DNA of 64,000 nucleotides from Nyssa sinensis (taxonomy: Eukaryota > Streptophyta > Magnoliopsida > Cornales > Nyssaceae). The translations under genes and the position numbers were made by a program. Positions 1-12,705 of this stretch are shown in pieces (the first letter of the stretch is position 1; every line of letters starts with the position of its first letter). The notes beneath the pieces are model-generated. The model was given only the letters and a program-made list of their open reading frames with translations, was not told where the DNA came from and made no database searches. The stretch is taken from NCBI GenBank assembly GCA_008638375.1, contig CM018035.1:7191077-7255076 (forward strand), given 5' to 3'.

Positions 1-814
1 ATATTTAAGTCTTGTATCTTTCTTTCTCTTCATGTATGGAATGCTTTTAATTGTTGAATTGCTGGCCTGTGATTGGGGCCAGATATGCAGGAACCTTTTG
101 TTAGTTAAACTTAAACCGTAGATGGACATTTGTCTAACCAATAATGCATCCCACCAGCCACCATTGCCCTAAAGTACCAGTGTTTTACTAAGATACCCTT
201 GTACTCCCTCCCCCCCTCATCAAAAGAAAAGAAAAGAAAAGAAAAGAAATAGAGGATGACTGGCCATTTAAGTCTGAATTAAAAAGCAATCTTGGCAATC
301 TTATCTCATTACATAGATCAATTAGGACGGTAGCTGTTTTTACTCCACGGTGAATATGATTTATAGTTATTATCAAAGAATATCCTTAATAAGATTTTCC
401 AAATCTCTATCATATTGCATGCATTTCAAGGCATTTTGTGAGGTCGTAACATTTCTCTATCGATAATTTGAGCACCGTTTCGAATATAGGTTTTATTTCA
501 TGGTTTTGTTGTTTTTATATGGTTCAACCCAATATGTATTCTGGTTCACAATGTGGGGATGATGATGGTGGCTGTCCTGGAAACAATCTACTGGGTACTT
601 ATTTTGGATCAGGCAGTTTTGCCGATAACAAATTAATATACGATCATATTAGTGATACTCTTTTGATTGATGTTCAATAAATGTACAAGTTAATGTCTGT
701 TTTTTGCACCATATTTGTTGCCTAGTTAGTACTCATGCATCTTTTGTGTTTCCCATATTGTATCTCTAACTTGTTTAGAGTGTTCTATTTTTCCTAGTTA
801 ATATTTTGCTAGAT
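1..814. other. AT-rich flank, no gene recognised
   Basis: I recognise no gene here. A short (GAAAA)n run lies near 223-249. A 70-codon open frame at 468-680 on the + strand has a fairly even amino-acid mix (Gly/Asp-rich centre), so it could be an exon of a gene that begins outside the window. I found no homology and no clear splice pair, so I do not call it. Confidence 0.3.
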
Positions 815-1270
815 TTTTTTTATAAGTAAGATTCGTATTAAATATTGCTTGAGAGCAGGACGAATCCATTACAAAAAAGGAGGAAGCTCCAAATTAGAGC
901 CTCAATCCCCCAAATAAACTCAACAACAGAATTAATACAAGACGTGTAAGATTCAATTACCCGAAAGTATAAAGTTCTTAAAAATATATATTTTAATCTA
1001 TAAGGGGATGCTTCATCCCTTTCAAAAATCCTACTATTTCTTTTGCAACATAAGCACCAAAAAAGATGAAAAGGCATGATGTCCCAAGCTTTTGTAATAC
1101 CACTCCTTGCATGAGCTCTTCACCACCCTTTAAAAAACTCCACCACCAAACTTGGTATGCTCGAGGCATATACAAAAAGTGAAAAGAGAAGATGTCCCTT
1201 TTGACCGAACAATGGAGTACAAATGCTTGATGGTTTCTTCCTTTTCTTGACAATGTAGCATCAATTTGCT
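815..1270 (-). mobile_element. LINE-1 3' fragment
   Basis: Read on the minus strand, this matches the extreme C-terminus of plant L1 ORF2. It has a 'W..W' stretch followed by a motif resembling 'CLFWCL..KRNSRIFE', then about 250 bp of 3' UTR-like sequence ending in an oligo-A tail (the T-run near 817 on the + strand). The frame is broken, with the conserved text split across two frames. It is a 5'-truncated dead copy, which is the usual fate of L1 insertions. Confidence 0.65.
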
Positions 1271-1499
1271 AGTATAAAGTCCCCAGTGTTCTCAAAGGTA
1301 ACCTGACTCTCATTTAGCGATAAGGCGAGATGAGGATGAGCGTAATGCCTTGGCAACTTGAGGTGAAGTGACTTTAATGAGTCACCGCTTAGGCAATTGC
1401 CTTGACTAAAGTGAAAGGTGTTGAGGCAAGGACCTTATAAATTGAAGCTTATTTTAATTAAATGTCCTTGTATATTTTTTTATAAGTAAAATGGCCTTA

Positions 1500-1795
1500 T
1501 GTATCTTTTTTTTTTTTTTTTTTTTTTATAGGTAAATGTAAATATATTCAAAAGGTGCCCAAGGGGGCGAACCCATATACACTAGGACAAGCTTTAAGCT
1601 AAAGCTTTAGAATCCCCAAAAAAATCAACTAACAAGTCAACATACAAACTAAAGGCCTCTTTGGCCCAAAAATAAAAGGATCATAAAAAAGTATTCTTCA
1701 AGTGTAAACGGGGACATCTCGCTCCCCTAAAAAATCCTCATGTTTCTCTTTCCATATGCACCAAATCAGGGACAAAGAAGCCATGTTTCTCTCTT
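1500..1795 (-). mobile_element. LINE-1 3' tail
   Basis: A long T-run (about 1507-1527) is the poly-A tail of a minus-strand insertion. Upstream of it the minus strand reads 'SLIWCIWKEKHEDF', the terminal motif of plant L1 reverse-transcriptase ORFs, followed by a 3' UTR. The insertion sits inside an older repeat (about 1290-2110) whose ends carry GCGATAAGGCGAG-like and CCTTAAGGCG sequence. Confidence 0.6.
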
Positions 1796-2169
1796 TCCTT
1801 ATGTATCTTGTATTATTATTTTATGATTTAAGGTTATTTTGTTCGGATAATATATTTTAATAGGAGAAAGGGAAGAAAAAGCTTAGAATGACGTGATTGC
1901 TTAAAATTTAAATATCTCTTATGTTGTCCTTTAAATTAAACTTTTTAGTATTACATGAGAATTATTACATAAGATAATATTTAACTTAAAATAATTATTT
2001 TTTAATGTCTATTATTTTTATATGTTAGTGCTTTGTATCATTCATACTAGTGCTTTTTTGTCACCTTGTTTTTCGGGTAATATAGGATCTTAACGCCTTA
2101 AGGCGCATTTCATCTTTTCTGAAGATTGTCCATATCAAAATGGCCCCCTAAGCAACTACCCATGGAAAT

Positions 2170-2370
2170 GACTACCCAATATTTTACTACTTATTTCCAT
2201 CATCATTGGCTATTATTTTGATATTAATATTTACTTTGATAAGTCCACATATGGTGTCTATTATATTTTTTGATTAAGAAAACGACAACCTAATATTTTA
2301 CTACTTATTTTCGTCATCTTTTGGTTATTATTTTGATATTAATATTTAAGTTGATAACTCCACATTTGGT
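2170..2370 (+). repeat. Two-copy tandem repeat, period ~114 bp
   Basis: The segment from 2170 ('actacccaatattttactac') recurs from 2284 ('acaacctaatattttactac'). Both copies run on through 'ttattttgatattaatattta' (given here in part) to 'tccacat.tggtg'. The two copies are roughly 85% alike over about 85 bp. Confidence 0.8.
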
Positions 2371-2413
2371 GCTTTTTATGGTAGTTTTTGTGAATATATT
2401 TTTTTTCTATAAA

Positions 2414-2416
<3 letters not shown>

Positions 2417-2453
<37 letters not shown>
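2417..2453. repeat. (AT)n microsatellite
   Basis: About 18 uninterrupted AT units, read directly. Confidence 0.95.
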
Positions 2454-2456
<3 letters not shown>

Positions 2457-3894
2457 ATGTATGATAAGTTGAAACTACTTTCAAGACCCCAAAGAAAAAG
2501 AAAATCCTATAAAAATCAGTTCCTTTTTTATGGATATTGAAAGTATTCCTATATTATATTTGATCAATTGATAGTGTTAAAAGGTGTTTGGAAAGGAAAT
2601 TTTCTTCACTTATGTGTTAAGTTATGAAGCACATACACTTTATTTTGGCTCACGTGTCTGTGTCGGACACTTCTCAGACACGTGAAAAAAGAGTATCCAA
2701 ATTTTTTTATTTTTTCAGAATTTTGAATTCCGTACACATTATGGACATGTTTTCTATTTTTATTTTTCCTCATTTTTTCCATCTTCTCCTATGTTCTTTT
2801 TTTTTGGCTATGTATATACACACACACACACATGTTTTATGTAATAGTTAGTAAGTTTATTCTGGAATTTCAATTATGGATGTCGATGATTAAATGAAAA
2901 AATTCTTGAATTTTTATTTAATTAGCTTTGTCATATAAAAATATTATATACATATATATTAATATATTATTCAATGTGTCTCTGGCGTGTCTACGTCTAA
3001 CTTTTTTGAGAAATAACGTGTTTGCGTGTCCGTGTCATATCACATCCGTATCCCGTATCTACATCCGTGCTTCTTGGGCATCAAGATGTCATCCAATGCC
3101 ATTAAGAAACATAAGTACATAATCATATTTGAACTTAAGTTAGGACTCTTGGGTTATGATCATGTAGTTAATGAGCTTCTTCTTGTGTACATGGGCTTGC
3201 CCCTGTTTATTGGTGCTTTTTTTTAATGAAACATTTACTTATAAGAAAAAAGGTTTCCAGCCACATTTAATAGTAAAGATTGATGCTTGTTTTGGCCTTC
3301 AAGACTTCAACTTGGCCCAACCCATCCGAGTTGTTGTTGTAGTGGACATGGTGGAGGATAACATTATTGGACTTATCTTTCATTGACTGTCAATATTGAA
3401 GGTATTCAGATTCTTGTTGAGATAGGTGTTTCTTATAAGCTTGTGCTTTTCGAGCCTTGTATGCTTATGATACATATGGTATGTATTTTTTTTTATATAT
3501 ATATATATATATATTATTTTATTAAAACAAAATGGATGGGGGAGATAGCAAAAAAGTGATGTTTCTAGGTCCTCCATCATTATATTAGATTAGTAACATA
3601 TTAGTTTATCTAGTTTTAAAGGGATTTAAATTATGGTGATTTTGCAGCTGCCCCGATATTTACTTCTACAAGAGAAGTTGTTAGATGCAAAATTAGTTCA
3701 TATTGTCTTAATTGTTTCTTTCTAAATCATTTTCTTTTGATTCATTCATGAATTTCAGAGTCCATAATATTCAATCAAAACCTTTAACTAATATATCGAC
3801 TATGAATTTTGGTATCACCGATATATCAGCGTGTATTGTATCGGAGGGTCAAAAAACTTATATGTACCGACCGTTATTTAAATCTGTGGTAGAT
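2454..3894. other. AT-rich spacer with an L1 tail remnant
   Basis: No gene is recognised. At about 3160-3260 the + strand has a T-run, then 'aatgaaac' and 'ttacttataagaaaaaa', which resembles the poly-A end of L1 copies elsewhere in the window. A (CA)n run lies near 2819-2832 and a (TA)n near 3495-3514. Confidence 0.4.
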
Positions 3895-4255
3895 CATTTT
3901 CTTGCTATGGAATATGGTATTTTCCTTATTTGGGTGTAGGTGGGTGTTGCCGGCTTCGGTTAGGGAGCTTCTTTTGGAGTGGAGATGTAGCCAGATGGGG
4001 AAGGATTTGAGGGTTGCTTGGTGTATGGTTCCTCTTTGTCTTTCGTGGTGTCTTTGGAGGGAGAGGAATAAAAGGGTGTTTGAAGGGGTGTAGCTTCCTC
4101 CTTGGTGTTTCAAGGATTATTTTTTGCGTATCTTTTTCTTTTGGATCAAAGAGAAATACCCTTTGTATCTAGATACACTCATATTTTTTGAGGTGATTTT
4201 AATCAGTATTTTTGGTAGCCCCCCCCTTTCTTTTTTTTTTTTGGTCTATTGGGTG
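3895..4255 (+). mobile_element. LINE-1 3' fragment
   Basis: The + strand reads 'SLFGCRWVLPASVRELLLEW', then 'VPLCLSWCLWRERNKRVFEG' and a stop at about 4091. This is the well-conserved C-terminal end of plant L1 ORF2. It is followed by a 3' UTR with a T/G-rich stretch. The 5' end is truncated at about 3895. Confidence 0.75.
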
Positions 4256-4300
4256 CCCTCCTTGAGGCCTTGTTCACATATATTAGATTATACTTTACGG

Positions 4301-5692
4301 TAGGCCTGGCAAAATGGGCGGGTTGTAAATGGATCGGGTCATAAACGGGTCGAACTCATATTTTACCCGAATTGATTGGATCGAATACGGGTTGGATCAA
4401 CCCGAATTTGACCCGCTACCCAACTTTTTTTTAGAAATAAAACACTACCTAAGATTGTCATATTTCAATAAAGTAATATGACTAATAAAATTCATCATGT
4501 TTCTCTATTAAAACTTTTGTGAATACACATTAAAAAAAAAATTTATTTCTCTATTAGTAAATCTAATCAGGCGAAATTTATGGTGATTGCTTTCGCGGGT
4601 TCATTTTCTTTTCTAGCATGAACTAAATTGTTAAACTAATAACAACTTAAATAGTTGTTTTGATAAATAACATTATCAATAGTTGTCTTGGGTTCATTTA
4701 TATTATATACAACTCTTACTTATCAAAAAAAATAAAAAATAAATAACATTATCTAGGGATTTAAACAAAACTTGCAAAAGGATATAAATCTATGTAATTA
4801 TCTCTGAACATTCATAACTTGATTAGGACTACAAGATTTCATAACTTCACTCATTAGAAATGATCTAATGAAGGTTTGCCATTTTAAGCTTTGAAAGAAT
4901 AATGCAAGTGACAATATTAAAATATTAGTATCCAATAAAGACCAAATGAAAGTCATTCACTGATATCTCATAATGAAAAAAAGAATTTCCAATTACTGTC
5001 AATACATAAATTTATTTTGTTTCTACCATAAAATTCTTTGGAATGAATAACTTGGACTTTTATTGGAAACAAAAGGAAAAAAATTAAATAAAATTGTGTT
5101 TACTAGTGGAGCACTACCATGTATATACCGTTATATATATATATATGTAATTAAATTTTTTATGTATTTAAGTAATGATAAGAAATTTTATTTTTTTCAT
5201 GATAATTAATATAGACTAATAAGATGAATTTATATTTTTGTACACATATATTTTTTATGTGGTTTGTAAATACCAATTATTGTTTATGGAGAAAAATGGT
5301 ATTCAAAGCTCCTAGCGAAGACAAATTCAACTTATTTTGATTACAAGTTTTTGGTTTGTGTTTTGTTTATATATATGGTGATGTTGAATTACATTCTCTA
5401 AATATTAATTTTGTTTTATAATTTATTGTATATGTTTAAGTATTTTGTTCTTTCCTAAATAGAGATATAAATATAAATATATATATATATATATTCTTAT
5501 ATATAAATGGAGAATATATATATATATATATTCTTATACTATTTTATTATTTTTCATTCTCAACCCGTCAAACACTCATATTTAACCCGTATTGACTCGT
5601 TAAATTGACGGGTTCCTTATTATCCAACCCGTTTATGACCCGCTAATTAAATGGGCGGGGTTGACGGATTTGGATAACATTTGCCACCTCTA
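4301..5692. mobile_element. Non-autonomous hAT element with 8-bp target duplication
   Basis: The left end begins TAGGCCTGGCAAAATGGGCG. The right end, reverse-complemented, begins TAGAGGTGGCAAATG. Both sides continue with 'GCGGGT' and 'GGTCATAAACGGGT' subterminal motifs in opposite orientation. The element is flanked on both sides by the identical octamer CTTTACGG (4293-4300 and 5693-5700), the target-site size of hAT transposons. The ~1.4-kb interior is AT-rich and has no transposase frame, so it must be mobilised in trans. The perfect duplication suggests fairly recent insertion. (TA)n tracts lie near 5130 and 5480-5535. Confidence 0.9.
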
Positions 5693-5889
5693 CTTTACGG
5701 ATTTAAAAAAAAAAATCATAATCCAATTAACTAGATGGTACTTGAACTGCCCCATACCATCGCACAAAAAATATGTTTAAAGTTTCTCTAGCCACTTCAT
5801 TATAACCATTGAGACTGGAAAAGAGACATAAAATATGTCAATAGGCTAGACAAGGTGCCTTCTATAGGCACCAATTTTCTCCCTTTAGA

Positions 5890-8085
5890 AAGATAAATCC
5901 TCTTTAATCCTACGACCTTCTTTCAAACTTTTTAACCATTGAATCCCAAGCACTCACCTCCCTACAAAAAGCTCCCAAGGGATTCCCAAGTAAGTAGAAG
6001 GCATGCCACCCACCTTCCAATCCAGGATGCTTGCCAACTCCTACATGCCTACCATACACCTATCGGGTTTGGCTCATTCTCAGACAAGTTACTTGCAAGA
6101 TCGATACTGCTTAAAAGCAAGGAAGTAAACACTTTCAAGTATCTGAGTTGCTCAACTTGTGCCTCACAGAAAATCATCGTGTCATTCGCAAATAAATGAG
6201 AGACCTCTATGTGCCCTATAATAGTCAACCCCAACTTGAAGCCTTGTACTTTCCCAGTCTCCACCACCTTACCCATCAAACGGCTGAAAGCGTCCATCAC
6301 CAAAATGAAAAGGAGAGGGAATAATGGATCCCTTGCCTTAGGCCTCTAGAGTTAGGAAGGAAACCTTTTGGCGAATCTTCATTGTAGAAATAGAGGATCC
6401 AATCTAGTTGACATGATTATACAACTTTCTCTGCCGACTTTCTAAGCCTTAGAGCTAAACAAGAGATAGAAATTTGTATGTGGCCCTACCAAGTTTATTG
6501 GTTTGAAGTCTCTAATATCAACTACCCCTCAGTGTTTTCATAATCAAAGCTAAACAAGGCATTAAGCTCTTGTATACCCGTGTCTTGAAGAACTCTTGGA
6601 AGGTTTTTTTTTTAAAGTTAAATCTCACACACACACACCACTTTACCCCTTAAGAGGACTTGAACCCTCAACTCTCAAAAGACTCTCATCACATCTCCTC
6701 GCACAATGCTCCAACTGTTTTATAAGAAGGCCATGCCATGTCGTCCAACCCGAAGCCTTATCTCTATTACAACTCTTCAAAGCCTCCAATACCTCTTCTT
6801 CACTAAAGCACATCTCTAATCCCTCCTTGTCCTCCATTGTAATCCTATCAAATCTTAACTCATCCAACTTAGGCCTCCACCATGTACTCTCTGTGAGAAG
6901 CTTCTCATGAAAAAGCACTATCCCTTTTCTAGTCTCCCTCTCTTTTGTCAGCTCTTCCCCCTCTATGACCATCTTCCCCACTTGGTTTACTCCGCTATGC
7001 TAGTTTACCAAATGGTAAAAAAAATTGGTGTTGTTATCATCCTTCTATAGCATTATTTCCCTATGCTTTTGCTTCAATTAATCTCCTCCAAGCTAGCAAC
7101 ATTCTCGACCTTCGCGCTGCACTCCTTTCTTCTTATCTCATCTTCCTCACTCAATCCACTCAAACCTTCTCTCTTGTCCTCATTTTCTTAAACTCCAAAC
7201 ACCGACCTGGTTCCAATTTCACAAATACCCTTTAAGCAATTGTAGCTTCTTTAAGAATATGTGGCTTCTCATCTTCCGCACTCAATCCACTCAAAGCTTC
7301 TCTCTCGTCCTCATTTTCCTTAAAACTCCTAACACTGACCTGGTTCCAATTTCACAAATACCCTTTAAGCAATTGTAGCTTCTTTGCTAGAATAAAGTTG
7401 GGATTCCCATTGACCCTATACTCACTAACCCCCCAAAACCTTCCTATGCCACGTATTCTTAAATCTGAAGAGGCCCGAGGCCCTTACCTTCTTAGACTAT
7501 TGATGTCCAAAATGATAGGAATGTGACTAATAAAAAAAAATGATAGGAATGTGATCTAGAAATTCCTTGAGAAAGCCATCTGCACTACCCAGGAAACATA
7601 TCCCTCCACTAAGGGAAACCAAGAAATGATCCAACCTAGATAAAGCCGGATCATCTCTACTGCTAGATCATGTGTACTTACCTCCCACCAATAGCAAATC
7701 CAACAGATTCTGACTGTTGATGAAAGCTAGGAAGTCTCTCACAACATTAAAGTCACCTCCTATGCATGATGGAACTTTCCGTTTGCTCTCACCAACTTCA
7801 ATTCCCCCCCCCCAAGCTGCACCTTGACCCCGGGCTCCACTAGCCCGTAAACCCTAGTGAACAACCACTGGACACCATCCTCAATATTTTGGAACAAACA
7901 TGCAACCGAAAAATCCCCCTTCCAGCAGTCTATTTTGGATACCATTCTCGCATCCCAAAGCAGCAGAATACCCCCTGCAGTTCCCTTGATTCCCTAACAC
8001 ATGCCATTGCACTGTTCTACCGCCCCATATACTCCTTGTAACATTTTGCATCATCACCTCCATTTTAGTCTCTTGTAGACACTAA
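5890..8085 (-). mobile_element. Degenerate LINE-1 (endonuclease to reverse transcriptase)
   Basis: Minus-strand pieces follow L1 ORF2 order. The endonuclease part ('VSKIDCWKGDFSVACLF', 'GVQWLFTRVYG') is at about 8063-7760. The linker before the RT ('WWRPKLDEL', 'SEEEVLEALKSCNRDKASG') is at about 6980-6700. The RT core ('SHLFANDTMIFCEA', where functional copies have FADDT) is at about 6303-6150. Stops and frame changes separate the pieces. The Asn in place of the second-position Asp of the RT active-site motif, and the many stops, show it is inactive. Confidence 0.8.
7136..7385. repeat. Tandem duplication inside the LINE-1
   Basis: The segment at about 7136-7257 ('ctcactcaatccactcaaa' to 'aagcaattgtagcttcttt') repeats at about 7265-7385 with a period of ~129 bp and a few substitutions. 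It is a local duplication after insertion, since L1 ORF2 has no such internal repeat. Confidence 0.75.
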
Positions 8086-9974
8086 AGAGGCCCTCCATTC
8101 ATGCAAAATATGTATATATGTATATACATTATCATATCTTAGACTTAATTTGATCGTGTTTTTTTTTAAATTGTTGCATCAGCATCTTTCCTTGTCCTTG
8201 TTATATCTGTATCCAGTATCAGTGTCCAAGCCTCATCATTTGTTGTTGAAAAGACGTGTCCATGCTTAATTCATATTTTCCATCCATCAAATCAGTTTAG
8301 GGCATTTGAAAATTACATGAATGAAATTTTTGTTTTTTAAACAATTAAAAAGAATCATTTGTTCATTTATCACTTACCACGTTGGAATGGCACTTGTATG
8401 TTTATTTGAGTCCTTTCAGGATTTTGATATGATTTGTCTAGAGTTTTCTTATTTTCACTTTGGTGACTTTGGTGTTGTGGCCTTCGCAATCGTGCATTCA
8501 ATTGATAGGGAAAGTAAAATCGTAGATGATGCTGTGGATGCAATGCACTCTGATGAAGATTCATGAGGCATTTATGCATTCATCCATATGGCTCGCACTA
8601 GTGGATTCTACTCAGCCCGTGGTTGTTCTATAAGTAACTATATTTTCTTTGGAAATTTTACTATTAAATATGCTTTTATAAAATGGTCTGAGAAGTTGAG
8701 TCTTTTTTTGGCAATTTCAGTAATATGTTTTGAATATCTAGAATTGTTATTCAAGAAAGACCTACCTTTCAACTTGAGTTTAAAATCTGTCGTGTTTCCT
8801 AAATTATCTCAAAACAATTTGTATATAAAGGAGATACGGGAATAAAGGAAGTTGTAGGGTTTTTTTTTTTTTCAAAATCAGATTTCTCTCTTTTAGGTTT
8901 TGTTTTTCTGGGTTCAATGACTTCTTTTAAATCAAGCATTTTCTCTGTTTGTGTGTGTTCAAGTTATTTTGTTGCCTAGTTGAGTAATTTCTTATTGGTT
9001 TGGAAACATTCTGGTTTATCCACCCCTTGAATGCATGCTTGATTTCAGAAGCATTTCATTTCTATGCAGTTTTGTGCATCTGTTTAATCATTCAGCCAAA
9101 CTTGCATAAGAGGATTTATGTAGCTGAGCCAAGTAGTTAATACTAGTAGCCTTTCTTGAGCTTGTTTATTATGGGAAGTTGTGAGTACTTTGTAGACAAA
9201 AAATTTGAGATTGGATAAAGGAACTTAAAAATGTATGATTGATGACAACCTTATAGCTAGCTTTCTTGAACTCACTCTGTGTGGGAAGTTGTGAGCGCTC
9301 TGTAGACTTAACACTGAGAGGTTGGATAAAGGAACTTGATTTCAAATTTATGATTGATATCTCTTCAATTCTTGTGAAGAAGTGACCTTATCAGGTCTTA
9401 CCGATATCTCTCTCTTGTTTTGATACTTCTATTATATTTAATACTTTCAGATAGATTGGCTTCGATTACAATGTCCTTGCTAAGAAAATATTGATACATT
9501 CCTTGTATAATTTTCCCAAGGTGAATAAGCATACAATTGATTATTGGACATTAAAAGATGTTGATACTAACTTTGCTTCATTTTGTTTTCTACAGTTAAA
9601 ACAGCTCACTTGCAGATGCTATGATGCTGAGTGGCGCAGTGGAAGAATTGATCTTGGTGCTGCTACTTGGAATTTTGCTTTACTTGTTAATTATAAATGA
9701 ACTCGACTGTTAGTATGTATGGAATTTGGTTATTACTTTAATGACTTCATACTGATTATTGACCTATATAAAAAAAAAAAAATTGATTATGTGCAGTTAC
9801 AAAATTGCTTCTATGATTCATCTTATCATAATCTATGTGTTGGAGGGTCTCTTTCATAGCCTCAAACCATGCAGAAATTTGAAATCTTTATTGGATATTA
9901 TAATATGATGATCAAACTGAAACTTCATATGATATTTCTAAAGTAAAGGCATGGAAGTGTAAGGATTGTAGCAC
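8086..9974 (+). other. Unidentified region with exon-like pieces
   Basis: Several + strand pieces look like exons. One ends with 'NVLAKKILIHSLYNFPK' just before a GTGAAT donor (about 9450-9520, preceded by an AG). A second, near 9607-9710, encodes 'SGAVEELILVLLLGILLYLL', a plausible membrane segment, then a stop. A further open frame lies at 8588-8845. I recognise no family, and the exon order is a guess. If real, they are the 3' end of a + strand gene whose upstream introns hold the L1 and hAT insertions. Confidence 0.25.
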
Positions 9975-10140
9975 ATTATAGGAACCTAGCAACAAGGGGC
10001 TGCGTTCTAGTGCGTGTTAGGTTTGATGGTTTAAATCCTTGCTAACCGCCCTTTTTCTTACTCCCTACGGGAACTTAAGGAAGAGCAGGGGGGCCCATTA
10101 CCTGCCTCGGAATCGGAGGGCATTAGTCTTTTATTGGTTA
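9975..10140 (+). mobile_element. Possible tRNA-derived SINE
   Basis: 'gtgcgtgttagg' followed by 'GGTTTAAATCC' resembles RNA polymerase III A and B boxes (B-box consensus GGTTCGANNCC). It lies in a GC-richer ~150-bp island that ends in T-rich sequence. No target duplication is obvious. Confidence 0.35.
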
Positions 10141-10362
10141 ATTTTTTTAGAGATTGAGTTTATTGACTGACATTAGCCCAATATTATGTCATAATGTGAT
10201 GTTAGACAAATATAACATTGTCAATTTATAAAAATAAATATATAAAAATTTTAAGTAATTCTAACATTATTAGGAGAGATACACCCACAAGTGTCGTGTG
10301 AATCCTCTCAAATTTATTTCAAACTTATCCAATCTAGAAGTTGTCCACGCGGCGACATCCTG

Positions 10363-11235
10363 TTGATTTGGTGACATGAGGAACAAGAGTTCGACCATAT
10401 TAAACTGACTTTAGTGTTTATTTATTTTTATATTACAAGATTTCTTAATTTGATGGGTTTTTTTAACCCACATTCAAGATAGTAGTAAAACTTTTAAACT
10501 TGTTAAATTTTAATAAATTTCAAACTCTTTAATTTATTATTTAAAATGCTATGCTTAATTGTTAATTATTTTTTAATACCGAGATAGATATTCACGTCTC
10601 TAACAATTTAAAATTACTTGCTAAACTTCTTCTCCTTCGTGTGAGCGACCTGCACCCTAATCAGCCCATTGATTTGGTGACACGAGGAGCAAGAGCCCGA
10701 TTATATCAAACCACTTTAGTGTTTATTTATTTTTATATTACAAGATTTCTTAGTTTGATGAGTTTTCTAACCCACATTCAAGATAGTCGTAAAACTTTCA
10801 AACTTGTTAAATTTTAATAAATTTCAAACTCTCTAATTTATTATTTAAAATGCTATGTTGTTGCATTATTTATTTAATACCGAAATAGATATTCACGTGT
10901 CTAACAAGTTAAAATTACTTGCTAAACCTCTTCACCTTCGTGTAAGCAACTTGCACCCTAATCAACCCATTGATTTGGTGACGCGAGGAACATGAGCCCG
11001 ACCATATCAAACCACTTTAGTGTTGATTTATTTTTATATTACAAGATTTTTTAATTTGATGGATTTTCTAACCCCCATTCACGATAGTCAGTAAAACTCT
11101 CAAACTTGTTAAATTTTAATAAATTTCAAACTCTAATTTATTATTTAAAATGCTATGCTTAGTTGTTGATTATTTATTTAATACTGAGATAGATATTCAC
11201 ACCCCTAAAAAGTTAAAATTACTTGCTAAACCTCT
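10363..11235 (+). repeat. Tandem repeat, ~2.9 units of ~300 bp
   Basis: Units start at 10363, 10669 and 10970, each with 'ttgatttggtgac..gagga'. All contain 'caaacttgttaaatttt', 'aaaatgctatg' and 'gatagatattcac', and end with 'ttacttgctaaac'. Units 1 and 2 are 306 and 301 bp. The third is cut at about 11235. Units differ by scattered substitutions and small indels, so the array is not new. No reading frame is conserved. Confidence 0.9.
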
Positions 11236-11563
11236 AATAAAAATATTTGTTAAATAGATCAATATTTGAATTTGCACTGATTTGATTTAATATTTGTTAA
11301 TAGGTTTTTAAGGTAGGATAATTTTATAATAGTTGAGTCGTTTCTTTATTAGATTCAATTATTGGATTGGATATTCATAGTTAAGATATTTGAATTTGGA
11401 TCAATTAATAACTAATAATTTTTTTTAAAGACTGGATTCGGATCACTCTTAATTTTTATTCAATTTGTTTGTGGGCCTACTCTAATGAACACCATTTTTT
11501 TTTTTTGGAAGGTAAATATAAAACTTTCAACTACTCAAAGTCAGAGCTAAGAGAGATTCAACG

Positions 11564-11692
11564 GTTAGATGATATGTCGCGTTCGTATGAATATCATCTT
11601 ATCGTAGGGTGCAGTAATCCGGATCTAAGAGTTAGATGATATATTGCGTTTGAATATATATTATTCGATCGTAAGATATAGTAATTCAGAAA
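11564..11692 (+). repeat. Two-copy tandem repeat, period 67 bp
   Basis: 'gttagatgatat.t.gcgtt' at 11564 recurs at 11631. Both copies end with 'agtaat.c.ga' before the (AG)n tract. The second copy is diverged. Confidence 0.65.
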
Positions 11693-11707
11693 TAATAATA
11701 AAAAATT

Positions 11708-11708
<1 letters not shown>

Positions 11709-11766
<58 letters not shown>
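11709..11766. repeat. (AG)29 microsatellite
   Basis: Uninterrupted AG dinucleotides over 58 bp, read directly. Confidence 0.97.
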
Positions 11767-11769
<3 letters not shown>

Positions 11770-12505
11770 TTTGTTAAGAATCTTAAGGGGGTCTAAATCC
11801 AAATGAATAAACAAAGAATATAGAATTTCGTTCTAGATTGAATGATCTAAAATTGGAATTTTATTGTACCAGCTGCAGACAATTTGTTATTTTTTTAATT
11901 ATAAAAAATTGACATTTTAGACATTTTAGAGGATCAGACATGCAAACCCATAACAGGCCAAGGGAAGCTCTGTGCCTGTTTTCGAAACAATGGGTATAAA
12001 AATATCATTTCCTACGCCATGAGACAAATAATTAATTAATTTTAAATTTAAATTTCTTAGATGAAAAATCTAGGTGTCATTTTAGAAATATAAAATAATC
12101 TTTAAATTTGATAAATTTTGAATATCAAAACAAAATAAAGTGGATATTTTTTTTAAGTGAAATAGTTCAAATTTTGATAAATTATTTTTATATAGAATGA
12201 AACACTTTAATTCATTGATTTTTTTTTTAAAAATTAAATATTTAATTCTGTTAAATTAAAATTTGATATATTTATTAATTATGTTAAATATGCTCATCGA
12301 ATTTATAATATAATTTTATTTATATTTTATATAAATCGGTCAATTTTTATTACGTGTCGTACCAAAAGTTGAAATAATTTATTTTCTATTAAAGGTGAGT
12401 ATAAATAATTCTTTTAATGAAAAAAATTTGGGTAAAAAGGTAATTTAAGAGAAAATAAATACCTCCCATGTAAGGTAACGTGTCCTGTCAAAGACTGAAA
12501 ATTGA
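11767..12505. other. AT-rich spacer
   Basis: I see no gene, RNA gene or recognisable element here. The sequence is mostly A/T with short homopolymer runs. Confidence 0.5.
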
Positions 12506-12705
12506 CACGGTTTACACGAGTTAAATCCTCAAGTAGGGTAAAAAAAATTTATTTTCCAATTTAACGTTATTTTAAACTTATTTATCAAAATAGGATAGTC
12601 TTTTAAAAGCGTATTTCAAAAAAATGCTTTTAAAAGAGTATTTTTTTTTTTTTAGTTCCAGTTGAAAGCGTCTTTTAGAAAGATGCTTTTTTTTTTTTTA
12701 ATGTT
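12506..12705 (+). repeat. MULE-type terminal repeat, left type
   Basis: Begins CACGGTTTACACGAGTTAAA, then 'TCCTCAAGTAGGGTAAAA', 'TTATTTTCCA' and 'CTTATTTATCAAAATAG', followed by several AAAAG/CTTTT-rich short palindromes. A close relative in the same orientation starts at 21513. A relative in the opposite orientation ends at about 27448. Confidence 0.75.

Noticed and set aside
10363..11235. CRISPR-like repeat array
   Set aside because: Long contiguous tandem units without short spacers, in plant nuclear DNA.
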